Shown piece after piece: positions 47,049 to 59,790 of a stretch of DNA of 64,000 bases. The stretch is from Stenopsyche tienmushanensis. Lineage: Eukaryota > Arthropoda > Insecta > Trichoptera > Stenopsychidae. The notes under the pieces are model-generated. The model was not told the origin of the DNA, searched no databases, and was given only the letters and a program-made list of their open reading frames with translations. The DNA lies in contig WACJ01000217.1 in NCBI GenBank assembly GCA_008973525.1, positions 372,001 to 436,000 on the forward strand. The letters are read 5' to 3'. The first letter of the stretch is position 1. Every line of letters begins with the position of its first letter. A program made the position numbers and the translations under genes.

Positions 47049-47916
47049 TAGGGTGTCCCATAAGTTTCTTTCGTTTTTATATTAAGAAAAAAATAAACAA
47101 TAATTTGTATTACATCAAAATTTATTGAATAATATATGATCGATTCTGTTCTATTACCCTTCTTCGTCTCTTCGGAAGCCACATAATGTCTTCTTGCCGA
47201 AATTTCCCAGGTTTGTTGGTAAAATATTGATCAAGGTACATTTTTATATGATTTTTTGAATTAAAATTTTTACCACGTAAAGAATTTTTCAATGAAAGAA
47301 ATAACTGATAATCTGAAGGGGCAAAATCCTGAGAGTATGGAGGATGAGGTAAAACATCCCAGTCAGATTTTTTTTTTTGACGAGCAAAGACAACGCCTCA
47401 TCTGTTCGCTAATTCTGACCGTTTTCTGGCAATTGATTCCTTTAGATTGTCTAGTTGGAAACAATATTTTGTTGAATTGATCGTTTCACTTTGCAGAAGT
47501 AGCTCAAAATAAACTACCCCCTTCCAGTTCCACCAAATGCATTGCAAAGCTTCTTTTGCATGTAGGCCAGGTTTAGCTACAGTTAAAGCTTATGTACCCT
47601 TGGTCCAAGACCGTTTACGTTGGATATTCTCATAGAGTATCCAACTTTCATCTCCAGTGACAAGTCTCTTCAAAAAAAGGTTGGCTACTATGTCGTTGGA
47701 GAAGACGATCGCATGTTGAAATACGCTGAAGTTTATTTGAGTAAGTCAGTTCATGAACGATTGATGTAGTCCAATTTTGCCAGATGATTATGAACGGATG
47801 TTCATGGATATTCTAACTTGTTAGCTATTTCGCGAACAGTATATCGTGGGTTTTCTTCAACCATGGCTATGATTAGATCTGTGTTCATTTGCGAAAGAGA
47901 CTTATGGGACAACCTA
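47049..47916 (-). mobile_element. Deleted mariner with ~25-bp TIRs
   Basis: TA-flanked ends GGTGTCCCATAAGTTTCTTT and (reversed) GGTTGTCCCATAAGTCTCTT bound 864 bp. Minus-strand pieces in order: MNTDLIIAMVEENPRYTVRE, VHNHLAKLDYINRS, YSQDFAPSDYQLFLSLKNSL (third Asp present), MYLDQYFTNKPGKFRQEDI and LPKRRRRVIEQN. The first HTH half of the transposase is missing and stops interrupt the rest. Confidence 0.88.
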
Positions 47917-49727
47917 ATAATTAATTTCGAAAAAGATTCAAAACATTTCTTCTGAGAAGAACCTTTTTTTTGACCTAAATCAACGTGGGCCCCTCATCAA
48001 TATTTTAGGGAATAACAATATTTTTTCTTTTTGTTTAAATAATCCAATGAAATATGTTATTGAGTCGATTGTTTTTCCTGTGCTTGTTAATTTTAGATGT
48101 TTTATTTTTCAAGCGTTCCTACGGAAAAACCAACGACAAAATACGAACATCGTTTAACAAAGTTTTTTGTTTTATACACAAAAATTAATGACTTTTTATT
48201 TGCCATAGCTTGCAAAAAAAATATTCAATTAATCTCATATTTTTTTTCCTGTTGTAAATGCCTAATAAAACTTCCAATTAAATCATGATTTCATCCCTTT
48301 TTTTCCCTTTAATATGAGAAAATATGTACAAATCTTAATTTAGGATCTTATTAAATTAAATTTCATAGTTCAAGACAAAAACAATTCCAAATAATTGTTT
48401 TTGTTGGCATAATATGATGTGTTGCAAATTTATGCATTTATATTTATCAGTTAACCCTTTTTGGGTCAATTCGAGTCGGTTCACAGAAGAACATTTTTAC
48501 CGACGACGTTGTTGACTGTTATTCAATATCAATCATGACGTCAAGCACGTGTAACATGTGTCAGAAATTGCTTGAAATTGTTCAAAATATTTGAATCGAC
48601 TAAGATCTTGCACAGTTTGCTAATACAGAACAAAATATGAGCGCGGAAATGTTAGTTTGCACGGGCGGCGGTGGATGTTAATATAAATGCACTACCGCGC
48701 TTGGATTTCATCTCTCGATTGCAAATAATTTTATGAGATACAAAAATAATTTCAGTTTCTTTGAAAGCACGATTCTATGTCTAGGAGTTTGTTTTAAGCG
48801 TGCTAAAAATTATATTACGTCTGCGATGAACTGTTGACCTTAATGCAAGTATTATGCAGCGTCAAATAATTGCACATCGCATGCAAACAAATCGATTAGA
48901 AGGCCATTAGAGTTTTTGTTGCTAAATTGCAGAACTATTCGAATGACGAATGCGTGTGTATACGCGTGATAAAGTGCATACGAATGCAGTTGCACATGAT
49001 AATTTTCAGTGAAAGTGATGGGGACTTATTAGCATCGCATGCAGTTTTAATCGACCGCAAGATTCGAGGAAGCGCTTCAAATAATTGCTCAAATGACATA
49101 ACGACAGAGTTCAAATTCACTATCGTCCCTTGATTGTTGAAAGTGAATGCATTATTTTTTTTAATGATCGGTAAATCATTTTGATCGACAACTATATCTG
49201 TAATAAATTTACCTGATCGTTAACATATTTCTCTAATGATCTATTTGTCTTCTGTATCAATTCTCGATGAATAAAATGAAGATTTATCAGGAAATTATTA
49301 AATAATTTTGCATGTTATGACGAATGATAATTGGTTTTAATAATGCAATGTGGTGGTGTGTCAACATTTTATGACATTTCCTGTAAATAGATCAATTATC
49401 ATTATACGATATCTGTAATATTCAATAAAAAATAATTATGAATCAGCTATTGTTAGGGCTTTTTATGTTTTTTTTTTATGAATGTTTTGATTGAATTGAA
49501 TAATTGAATTAATTTATGTTATCTAATGCCTAATTTTGAATTTAATATATGTAATACTAATGTAGTACTAAATTTACCAAAAAATATCTACTCTTTTATA
49601 CGAGGATTAACTATGATAGAATGATAGAAAATAAGGTAACAAGGGCTCCTGATGCCGAAGATTTCTTTGTTTGTTTTGAAGTTGGCGGTTTGTCGGCCAT
49701 TTTGTTCAGTTACAGTAAATTCTTCCG
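47917..49727. other. Gene-free stretch between mariners
   Basis: No protein motif. The last ~100 bp (49600-49727) probably belongs to the 5' untranslated part of the following mariner fragment. Confidence 0.35.
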
Positions 49728-50147
49728 ATGGAGAGGTCGTCGCGCGTTCACGCCACCTCCTGTCCATGTGAGATCCGCACGGTCATGCGTTTTTTGACTT
49801 TGCAGAACAATATCGCCGCAAATATCCATCGAAAGCTCGTAAAAAATTATGGTAGTGATGTGATGAGTCAACAACATGTCATGAAGTGGATGAGTTTGTT
49901 CAGAGAAGGCCGTACTGATACTCACGACGAGGCAAGGAGTGGAAGACCATCAGAGATTTCTGGCGAACTTACGCAAAAAATTGAAGAACAAGTGCGAAAT
50001 GACCAACACCATCAAAATCATGTGATTGCCCCGCGTGAATTTTTGGATATTTTTTCACAGGAGGGAGAAGCTTTTCTGGACTTTATCGCGACAGGAGTTG
50101 AAATGCATGGGTGTGTTACTATATCTCAGAATCCAAAAGACAATTAA
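49728..50147 (+). pseudogene. Mariner transposase N-terminal fragment (HTH region)
   Basis: An open frame of 139 codons begins MERSSRVHATSCPCEIRTVM and contains IHRKLVKNYGSDVMSQQHVM, WMSLFREGRTDTHDEARSGR and ELTQKIEEQVRND, the mariner N-terminal helix-turn-helix. After a deletion it jumps to FLDFIATGVEMHGC, the first-Asp region with GDE changed to GVE, and stops. It abuts the separate mariner starting at 50184. Confidence 0.85.
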
Positions 50148-50183
50148 AAAAGAACTGACGGCAAAGATCTATTATATCTATTA

Positions 50184-51006
50184 TACGAGGCATATCCCGA
50201 AAGTAAGTGTACTGTGTGACAATAACGGGCTGTTTTTTTTAAGGTTTAGCCATATTGAGTGGTAAAGGAGGATCTCTTGACAAAGCGATCATAACAGAAA
50301 TACACGTAAATTCACGCTGTAGTGTCCAGGTGCGTGAAAGATATCGGTAAGAAATCTTGCCAAGTGCGAGCAGGTCAATAGTGCCCTCGAGTTTCTTGCG
50401 CAACTTGAATTGGAAGGTGAGGATTTTTTGAGTTCTATTATGACTGGATATAAAAAGTGGGTGACTCATTACACGTCCGAGTCAAAAAGACAGCCGTCAC
50501 ATTAATTTCTCATCTGCCAAAAAATTCAAAACCACATTTTCGAGTAAAAAACCATGGGACGATCAATGCACAACGATATTGTGAGACCCTAAAAAAACTC
50601 AAAAGAAACATTCAAAACAAAATGAGGGGTATGCTAGCGAGAGGAGTGTGTTTGTTGCACGACAACACCCGTCCTTACACAACCTTAGCCACCAAGGCAC
50701 TCTTGGACTTATTTGGTTGGGATGTTTTGAACCACATCCCGTATTCCCCTGACTTGGAATTATCATATTTCCCCCTTCATGAAAGAACACATGGGTGGAA
50801 TTAAATTTTCAACCGACGAGCAGGTGCAGAAAGAGGTTATGAATTGGGGGAAGGAGCTGGTGGGAGAGATCTTCGAAGAGGGCATAAAGAAGCTTGCTCC
50901 ATGGCGATTATATTAAAAAAACAGTTAATCCTGTTTTTTTTTTCAAATACACTTTTTTAAAAAAATATAAAAAATGAGTACACTTACTTTCGGGATATGC
51001 CTCGTA
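50184..51006 (+). mobile_element. Dead mariner, ~820 bp, perfect 28-bp TIRs
   Basis: TA target duplications (50184-50185, 51005-51006) flank inverted repeats that match base for base over 28 bp (50186-50213 and 50977-51004; tips CGAGGCATATCCCGAAAGTA). The transposase lacks its N-terminal half. Readable: ELEGEDFLSSIMTGYKKW (first Asp replaced by Tyr), GTINAQRYCETLKKLKRN, GVCLLHDNTRPYTTLATKAL (second Asp kept), YSPDLELSYFP (third Asp lost) and STDEQVQKEVMNWGKELVGE. Clean TIRs on a ruined ORF suggest movement in trans or recent insertion. Confidence 0.92.
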
Positions 51007-51362
51007 TATAATATATTTGTGAAGTATCCTGTGAATTTAATTTAAAATACAAGCATTTTTCGATCCTATATAAATGTTGTAGCCTAACTTTCTGGATGAC
51101 CTTTGAATATTTAATTGAAGTACTGTATAGTACTTATGATTTATAGTTTTTATCATCCCTCATAATTTTATCTTGGAAAAAATTAATATTAAATAATATT
51201 TCATTTACATAAAAAAAAATAATTCAAATTTACCCCAATAGACTTCAATAAAGCAGTGTTTTATAAACATTTAAACCCCTTGTGTAAAAATTGTTAGAAA
51301 AATCAAATCGTTGAAACTTTAATTGTTGGAATTTTATTCTTAAAAATAAAGGGATGTAGTGA

Positions 51363-51442
51363 CTAGCATTCTGCCCTCGATATACGCGATTTCCTGTTAT
51401 GATTTCACTATTACGCGGCATGTAGACAGAAAACAACCTAAT
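51363..51442 (+). repeat. CTCGATATRCGC repeat, copy 2
   Basis: GCCCTCGATATACGCGATTT, ATGATTTCACTATTACGCGG, CATGTAGACAGA; direct relative of 23515-23597. Confidence 0.45.
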
Positions 51443-52860
51443 TCCCTGGACTATGCGGTGGATCAAAATTTTGACTCACCCCCCCCCCCTAATTTTTTTA
51501 AGCCCCAGCGCTTATAAATCTCATCCTCCTTCTAAGCCTCAAATGAATCAATACAAAGAATTTATGTATATTAATGACATAATAACGCAAAATTTATTCA
51601 TTTTTGGAGAGATTTTATTACTATTTTTGATTCAATTTTATCAACTAATTTCCTGGCATTCATCAAGTCTTAATGGTAAAACCGACAGTTCGAAAACGAA
51701 TAATTATATTTCAACAGTATTTAATTAGTTTAAAAAAACATCAATGCATAAGTTCATACCCATGTCCATTATAATCAAGACGGTATTGAAACCACGGTTA
51801 TAGCGAGCAATTGTATACGAAAAATTTAGATTGGACTCATTTCGATCATGAAAGATATCATTTCAATGTACTATAACGCGTATTTAACGAGCAATAAATG
51901 TAAAAAAAATCAAAAGCCGAAGCCAAATTCTATTTATTTTTATCAAAGCCATAAACATCCTTTAAATAATTTCAACGATCGCTTAAGATCATCGATTTAT
52001 TTTAGAATTTCAATTTAAATGTTAATAATAAGATGATGAAAACCCTCGAAACTTGTTTTTATACAGTCTTAATCGACGCGTGTATGCTCGTTATAACCGT
52101 GCTCGGCCGATTTTACATGTAATTATATGCACAATCGGGTTTTTTCAACTGTATATTTTACAATCTTATATCGTTGCGTTTATTTGAAAGCAAGTGTATC
52201 ATGATTTTAAGAATTATACATCCGCGTATAATAAATGGTTCTTTTTTAAGCACGCTGTTGGTATGAATATTTCTCAAATGACGGATTGAAGATATCATTT
52301 ATTATGTTGTAAATAGATTATAAGCAATTTAAAATCTAACTGTCAGAGAAGGTATTGCAATAAGTTGAGGTACGATTTCCAAAGAACGTGCTTGCGTGAT
52401 GACTTTTTAGATTCTAAAAGAATGTTTTGTAATTCATTTCCTACACGTGTATTCGAATTATTTATCAAGGCAATGATAATAAATTATTGAGCTACCTTGA
52501 CCACAAATCTCGTCAGTCTCGTGCGTGATCTCATTTTGAATAAATTAATTAGTTTAAATTAATTTCAGACCGATTATTTGTGCTATGGTCCAGAAAACAA
52601 ATAGAAAGCAACGATAATCGTGGTACCTGAATACACGTGTTAAAACGTTTGTACATATGTTTCTATGCAATTTATATTAGGAATGATTCATGATTACTTG
52701 TCGGTCTGCAAAGACTGGCAAGCAAAGATAGATAAATAATTATTTAGTTATATAGAATTATGTTCTATTAAGCTTTGATTAGCATGATGGTAAGATTAGT
52801 GAAACACAAGGCTTTTTGTATAAAAGAGCTAACAATTCATTAATACAATTGACTGGTGAG

Positions 52861-52912
52861 ATCATTATATGTTGATTTTCAACATATAATGATGTTGATC
52901 ATTATATGTTGA
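52861..52912. repeat. Perfect 15-bp hairpin followed by a third copy of its arm
   Basis: ATCATTATATGTTGA (52861-52875), loop TTT, exact reverse complement (52879-52893), then GTTG and the forward arm again (52898-52912). Isolated in gene-free DNA. Confidence 0.7.
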
Positions 52913-53354
52913 GAATATGACAATAGATTTTAATTGCTTGAGTAAGTTTATAAGCATTCTATTCTCAAGTTAACTATAAAATTGCATTGCAAACAATCAA
53001 ATTCGATTAAAAACGTTCACTAATAATTTGGAGCAGTGAGTGACCATGTAAGAGTAAGGACCTGCTCAAGTCATAATTGAAAATGAGATCATATATCAAC
53101 GCGCGTGCAACACGTTCATTATATAATTCAACGGCTTCATTCAGGTCAAAGACAGATAACGCATAATAGATTCAATGTTTATAATACAATATGATTATAA
53201 TCTATCATTAAGGATACATTGACTTATCTATTGATAGCTCCAAATGTTCATATAAATTCTAAACGATATAAGATTGTTATAAATTCTCCTTTATTTGTGT
53301 TATTTTTTGCAAGATATTTAGATAATATTCAAGCCAGATAGATTTTATTTATTT

Positions 53355-53565
53355 CCGACAAATTATTTATTTCCGTCGCTGCAGATGAATACTAATATAC
53401 TATAACACTTTGATGTGATTTGTTATTATATTACGGAGGAATACAAAATTTTTGAACCTCGTATCTATTATATTTCATATCGATAATCCCACTATTAGAT
53501 TCGTGGTGTAGTAAATACATCACCGGTAGGGAAAGGTTAATATAATAATTTGAAAAACAGATTAG
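53355..53565 (+). repeat. ~205-bp dispersed repeat, copy 2
   Basis: Close direct repeat of 12445-12655, more than 40 kb away in the same orientation. The similarity stops where the MITE sequence begins in copy 1. Confidence 0.7.
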
Positions 53566-54149
53566 ACAGTTACTTACGAGCTTAGGCGTCGCCTAAGCTC
53601 GCCAACTAGTAGTTACGCCATTGTTTCCAAGCGTTCAGATTTCAGCGGGAATGTCTCGATTTAATAGCCTTCATTATGCTGGCGAGATGTACGATTTCTG
53701 TTAAATAAAAATTTCAATCCCGATTTTTTCGGGATTACGTTTACTAATCCCGTGATTCATGAGCACTTAAAACTGTCCGGTATCCCGGGATTGGATTCCC
53801 TACCCTAGTTTTTATTTATTATAACTTAAAAATTATATCATTAAGTGTAAACTAGGAATTTCAAATAGCCCCACAATAAAACACTGCCAAAAAATTCATC
53901 AACGTTGGCGTCGTATGGACAGTGGTGTTATCCTGCTGAAAGCAGACATCCCCACATCTATTTCTAGTATATAGTTTTGGTAAAAAACAATTCCTTAATC
54001 AGGGAGATCCTACTCATGCAGATCGCTTATGATATCGTAAAATTGACTGCCTAATCTGCTTATTGTTTTCAGATATCCTGATGGTTTTTAAACCTTCAGG
54101 TTATTTTTAGTATATTATCGGTTTTCATATATATAATAATCGATTTCCG

Positions 54150-54397
54150 ATTCGAAAAATAGCCCATGGGCGCGATATTAAAGTGATTCTTGAATGCGCG
54201 TAGCGTGGTCACTTGAAAAGTACGCCTCTAAGGCGAACGCGTGCTCCTCCCTCGCTCGTTATAAGATCATTAATAAATTTACACAATCAAAAATATTAGA
54301 TTTTGTCCTTTTAAATAAATGCCATTTTACTCGTTTCAAAATAAATATCGTTTCAGGGCGCGCATTTTAAATAAGGAAGTTTCCCTGCCGCATCCTG
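54150..54397. mobile_element. Diverged copy of the Spase22-23 intron MITE
   Basis: Shares GGGCGCGATATTAAAG, a TTCTTGAATGCGCGTAGCGT-like block, GCGCATTTTAAATAAGGAAG and the GCATCCTG end with 27946-28202. Left end unclear. Confidence 0.6.
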
Positions 54398-54399
54398 TA

Positions 54400-56038
54400 C
54401 AAGTCGTTTATTTTTGCAATCGGCATATTTTTAAATTTAGCATCCGTCAAAATCGACACACTCGTAAATCTTCTTAATCGTCATTATTAATAGCATACAC
54501 GTGTAATGGATTGTATACAAAGGTTGAAAAGCCATCGTCTGTGTCTCGTTTTATTGAGTGTTAAACACAAGAATTAGTCCATGACACGTGTATACCAATG
54601 CCATTACTGGCGAGTGCTTTTGTACGCTGAAAGCAGTTGAACTTTTCGTATTTAAAATTTAAATTCAACACCATTCAACGTGGAATACCTTCTTTGCAAA
54701 ATGCACGTGAACTCTACAACGAGCGCCATTAGATAAATACACCATATTAGCCACATTTATCTATTTCAGCTTCTAATGATGCACGGTCCATTGTAATTTT
54801 TTACTCTTTGGATAAATCAATCTGTCAATGTTTCGTGAATATAAAGCATGTTGTATCATTACGCAGCCATGTCGAGTTTGACAAAAGCTCCTGTTTGATT
54901 TGGGTAAGTGGGTCATGGTATATAACACATTTTATGCGGGGGGGGTTTAATCAAATATTGCACTAAGAGCGGTCATCTCAGCGTTTTTCGCGCAATACGG
55001 TACTTGAACGTGCGATATTTTATACGGAAACATTTTTTTTTCGAATTTATATTTGCGAAAGTGTTTTGATGTTCGAGAGGGACATTTTTTTGCCATTGCG
55101 TTGACGTTGATGGCTGTAAACTTGTCAAAATTTGAGTTGTAACCATTTGTATTGTTCCAGATGTATCAGATGTGTCACCCATTGCCAAATATCTAAATAA
55201 ATAAACGCATTTCGATGTATGAAATGTTAAATATTTATTCATAATCGCCTAAAAATACGAATATTTTAAATGCATTAAAATAAACAGCATTGTGGACCAC
55301 AGTTGAGTTTACAGTCTCCTGCATACGGCAAGTAGCGCGCCAAGGACTGCGTTCCAAGTTTCCCGCAAAATATGTGTTAATTATTTCATCGCCTTCAAAG
55401 ATATTGGTGATTGATAAAAAAATCGCTGAAGTCAGCAAAGAACGAAGAAATCTATGATATGTTTCATACATTTAGACCAATACAGTATCAACGAGAAACA
55501 TTCACAAATTATCTGATTTTACATATTAAATGCCGAATAAGTTGGATGATAATGAAATCTATACTAATATTTGATGCGTGCGCATCTTATAATTAACCCG
55601 AATTGTCCGGCACGTGTGCAGCTATTAGTACGCAATGCTGTATTTATAATTGTTAAATGAACAAATATTGTGTTATTGATACTGTGTGCATGCGTAACAG
55701 CCGCTATAATTTATGATCAGCTGTCCAATCATCATCCATATTGTGCCAAATTGTTGATATAGTGGGAGATCAGAAATATTTCTGTTTTCTGCTTGTGTTC
55801 CTGATTCTGTAAAACTAAATACTCGAGTGATTAATTGGCGTCTTGCACTATAATATGCACGAATCTCGACGGCTAGGACACGATCACAGTGTCGCCGGTG
55901 ATACGTCAATCGAGCAAATAACGACAATGTTAATTAAAATGTCGATAAAATGCTTCTGACGTTCATTTTCTATTGACTGACATCTGTTTGTCGACTTTGT
56001 ATCCGTGGAAACGCTCGACAATAAAAAAAGAACAGTTA
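54400..56038. other. Gene-free stretch
   Basis: Minus-strand frames at 54973-55242, 55235-55471 and 55673-55927 are not recognised and show no shared splice structure. CACGTGT sites recur near 54497, 54584 and 55609. Confidence 0.3.
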
Positions 56039-56180
56039 TTAACCCTTGGAATAGCGAGTTAATTTTTATAGCGCATCCGTTCCCGGAGTATGCTTAATAT
56101 GCACATATTGTGTTCTTATGCAAATCTAATTTTCTCTCAGGACCGCGCAGCGTGAATAAAGCTTGTATATCACCAAATGC
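56039..56180. mobile_element. piggyBac-like MITE end fragment
   Basis: Starts TTAACCCTTGGAATAGCGAG and includes TCAGGACCGCGCAGCGTGAA then AAGCTTGTATA; the other end was not found. Confidence 0.5.
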
Positions 56181-56644
56181 ACCTTAACTTTTGGTATCGC
56201 ACTAATTTTGAAGTATAAAATTGATTTATGCGGCTTTCTACTATTTTTTAAGTGTCTAAGAAGATCACCAACGATTCAAGAAGATCCCGAACTAGATGGT
56301 TTTTAACCGGATACGGACAAATCATGTCTGAAAGACTTATTTGAATAAATCATAATATTGTATTGGAAATAGAAGCACAACATTGAAAATGAAGCGCTAT
56401 AGATCGCTTTTCGCAGTATTTGACAATATTTAGACGTGTAGGGGTACCTTTACAACGCGTCCTTGTCATCGATGAAAGAGTGTATGAGACGCAAGACAAC
56501 CATCTCTGTCTCCGTACTCAACGAGTATCTTTCTGTAGCACTTGAGTTCAGGGCCGTAACAAGGGTGTGGAAAAGCAGCCGCCCGCCATGGGCACAAAAC
56601 GTAGAATACCGACCCAATCGAGAGTTGCACATGGTTTTTATCTT

Positions 56645-56725
56645 ACTTGCTCATTCGTATTGTCAGTGGTCCGAAAAGCGGACCGGATGGACACACAGAC
56701 CTTGCGGCCACTCTGTCCATTTTTA
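56645..56725 (-). repeat. GGTCCG-hairpin repeat copy, reversed
   Basis: GGTCCGAAAAGCGGACC (56668-56684) with CATTCGTA before and GGATGGACACACAGA after is the reverse complement of the 45.06 kb unit. Confidence 0.6.
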
Positions 56726-56739
56726 GGGGGCACTTTTGT

Positions 56740-57260
56740 TGAGTTGGTTGGCATGGTCCTGAATAGCGGGACCAATAAACAGCTCGGATCAGTGGAGAGT
56801 CCCCATGTTCCTTTGTCTCAAATGTGAAGTCATGGACCCGTGCTTCATTTTGAATTGATACAAAAACTTGGCCTTATTGCTGTGATACATCGCCAAACAC
56901 TCGATTAAAACATCATCACGACGCTGTTTTTGTTCTACTGTGAGCAAACGCGGCATTCATCTTGCGCACAGCTTTCTCATATTCAAATTTTCAGTTAATA
57001 CAGCTTACAGCATTTTTGAAAGGCCTACCATGTCTGCTAGCTCGCGCAGCTTACAGTAGACGGTCATCCAATAATCATTTTGTGGATTTTCTTCAGCCAT
57101 TTCTGGGGTGGTAACCTCATTTGGTCGACCATTGCGCTATTCGTCTTGGCAGCTCGTACGGCCTCGTTTAAAATTTACCACCCGACATCTTATTGTTGTA
57201 AACGAAGGAGCATGACTCCCCGAGAGTATAATCTAGCTTGGATTTGATATTGGTTAGGCT
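56740..57260 (-). mobile_element. Mariner fragment, minus strand
   Basis: From about 57250 downward: KLDYTLGESCSFVYNNK, FKRGRTSCQDE, GRPNEVTTPEM, LRELADMVGLSK, then after a gap DFTFETKEHG near 56820, the stretch after the first Asp. Stops in every frame. A different mariner subgroup from the copies at 45.2, 47.0 and 49.7-51.0 kb. Confidence 0.75.
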
Positions 57261-57429
57261 GTGATCTTTTAAAATAAAAGTATTGTATTACTTAACAATA
57301 ACTATGTTTTTCCATGTATATAAATTCACCGAGAACGTTCACTATTGATGGCTGCTAAACGAATACTAAACAGCATCTTGAAACTTAAGGTTTATAAGGC
57401 AGATACTTTCTATCATAGTATTTTTTTTA

Positions 57430-59640
57430 AAAAAACAACAACCGCTAGGGGGGTGGGCAAGTTAAATAATTTCCACGGGTGCTTCATATCCTCGTTACGG
57501 CTTTGCTTGAGTTGAACGCATATATGCGCGATTCCTAATCAACGGGTTAACTATGTCTTTTTATCCATTCAAGATTTTTTGAATCAAGATTTTATAAGAA
57601 GATTGAATCAAGCAATCCTTCAACTAAATACTATTTTATGTTATACTTTGGACTAAAACCGTCGATGGATGTCGACAATCTCGTTTTTAATTCGACTTAC
57701 TCTATATTTTTCTTTATGTTTGTCACAAGCTAACGAACAGGGAACCGAAGTACAAATCTATTTGCTGCTATTGAAGGTAACATGACTGCTTTACTTTCAT
57801 TAGCCTTTATACATCATTTCTTAAGCTATTTTTATAAGAAGGTTGTAGTCATTGAAATTCCTGTTATCGGGAGGTCAACTGTTTATAAAAGGTAGAAAAC
57901 AGGATCGAGTACATTACCTTGGGAGAAGCTGGATTGAATGTCATGCAAGATGATGGCTTCAGTCCTGATATTTTATACATAGTTGTTTGTGAGATAGGAT
58001 TCAAATACGAAGGATCTAATCATAGATGTTTCTTAATTTTAAAGAGTCAAATTGATGATTGATTATCATATGTATATTCAACTGTAGCTTTAAAAATACT
58101 TCCTAGACAATCGGTGTATATTTCTTCTGAACTTAGGAATCCAAAGGGTTTATTAATTATTTGATTAACATATTTACGCGGTAGTTGAAAGGTTAGCGCA
58201 AAAGCAGTTTGACAGCGTATTATTGAATTTTGGCAATGAAATCCATAACATATATTTTATGATGATTAGCATTATTTTCTATAATATTCGCTATTAGTTT
58301 TGCATTGAATAGAAAACGGTTTTACTCGAACAGATTATAATACGAGTACTATTCCCATTTGATGTCAATGACTCGAAGACGCAATGCTATATCGAAGTAC
58401 ACCTGAAATGCAATAAAACTAGGCCTAGAAACCAGTTTTGCAAAAAAATGAAAAGCAAGAGATTTTCATGACTTTGCTACTCAGAGAAACCAGTATTTCC
58501 AAGAACACAGTCTTAAAGTAGACGAGGTTGTACACTTTAAAGCTTTCTTATTTGTGCTCATTCCGTGAAGCATTTGCCATCCATTTGAGTGCAATTCAAT
58601 GAGATTTCCGACTATTTTTGCAATTCAAATTTAAAATCAAAATATTCATCTAGTTCTTCTTTGTTATTCAGACACGTGGCGATGGACCAAACACGCGCGG
58701 AGATAAAAAAACCTATTTATCATGCAATCGATTTGCAAAACAAACACTTGAGGCCAACGTACCCGAGACATGTGTCTCGGCGTGTTTCTGAAACATTTCT
58801 CGTGTCATTGTTTGTGGATGCACGTATTTCGTATGGGAATTGTTGAGTCACATTTTGCATTATATTTTGTAAAATCATGACGCGTGTCGTTCTCGATAAT
58901 ATAAGTTGGCAAAAAAAGATACACGTGTCGCTAAAACGGTATCCTTTGGCCAATAGAATACCGTTAGGATGTCCGTTAAAAATGCTGCTTTTGTAATCGT
59001 CAATGGACGATGTCCACATTGTAGGGGATTCCATTTTGAATAAAACGAACCCCATAATTTTGCAACGTCCCAGAATTCTATATCGGACATCGCAGCTTGA
59101 ATAATATTCTTATATGCAAATAAAAAATGTTCGCGACGACCTCTATTCGATTTATTCGAGGGTTATATTTAGAAATAATCGCTGCTTAGAATTTAAGATG
59201 TGTTCAATTTGGACAGTGCTATCGTATTTTCAGATAATATTCAAACGAAAAATTGTTGAAAAATATTCTTACGGTCGAAAGACATTTGGAACGTTGAGTG
59301 GCTATGAAAATGCGAGGATGTACGCAGGTCGTAGCTTTTGCAGCAGGCACATGTATATTGTTAATTGGCAATAACAGCATTGTCTCGCCAATTAAATAAG
59401 TTGCTTTCCGATCATCTAATTTACCTTTTGAGATATTGATTTTTCCGGTGTTTTAACCGTTTATGACGCTATTACATAAAAATTTAAATACATGCAGACA
59501 TAACGCAAAATATACCACCGCATCAATTACGCAATTTTTGACTGTAGTTTATCGTCTATATATCGCCACACCGCACTTTTGGTGAAAATTTCTCGCAAAG
59601 ATATAACGCTGCTTTGTGCTCAAACGATTAAATCAGATGA
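57430..59640. other. Gene-free stretch
   Basis: Overlapping frames at 58589-59090 on both strands match nothing known; the rest is AT-rich without repeats that I could pair. Confidence 0.3.
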
Positions 59641-59790
59641 CATTTATTGACATTTTTGCATGTATTGTATATGCTCTTATATAATTCATCCGATTACGTT
59701 GAAACTTTGGGGAGTTGTTGTGCGCACTTTCATGAACGTTATAGAATTAATACAAGCATTGTTTGTTCACGCAGTTTGTTTTGCGATACG
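59640..59790 (+). repeat. Helitron-like short repeat, second copy
   Basis: ATGTATTGTATATGCTCTTA, CATCCGATTACGTTGAAACT, TTGGGGAGTTGTTGTGCGCA and TTTCATGAACGTTATAGAAT parallel the reversed stretch at 17990-18150. Confidence 0.45.

Larger units (their letters stand above)
51007..53354. other. Gene-free stretch with hairpin and CACGTG sites
   Basis: Apart from the 51.4-kb repeat and the 52.86-kb hairpin, there are palindromic ACACGTGT-type sites near 52445 and 52632. No coding motif. Confidence 0.35.

Noticed and set aside
55673..55927. Minus-strand 84-codon frame resembling an insect helix-turn-helix transposase start
   Set aside because: Only a vague likeness around RVLAVE; no catalytic or downstream motif supports it.
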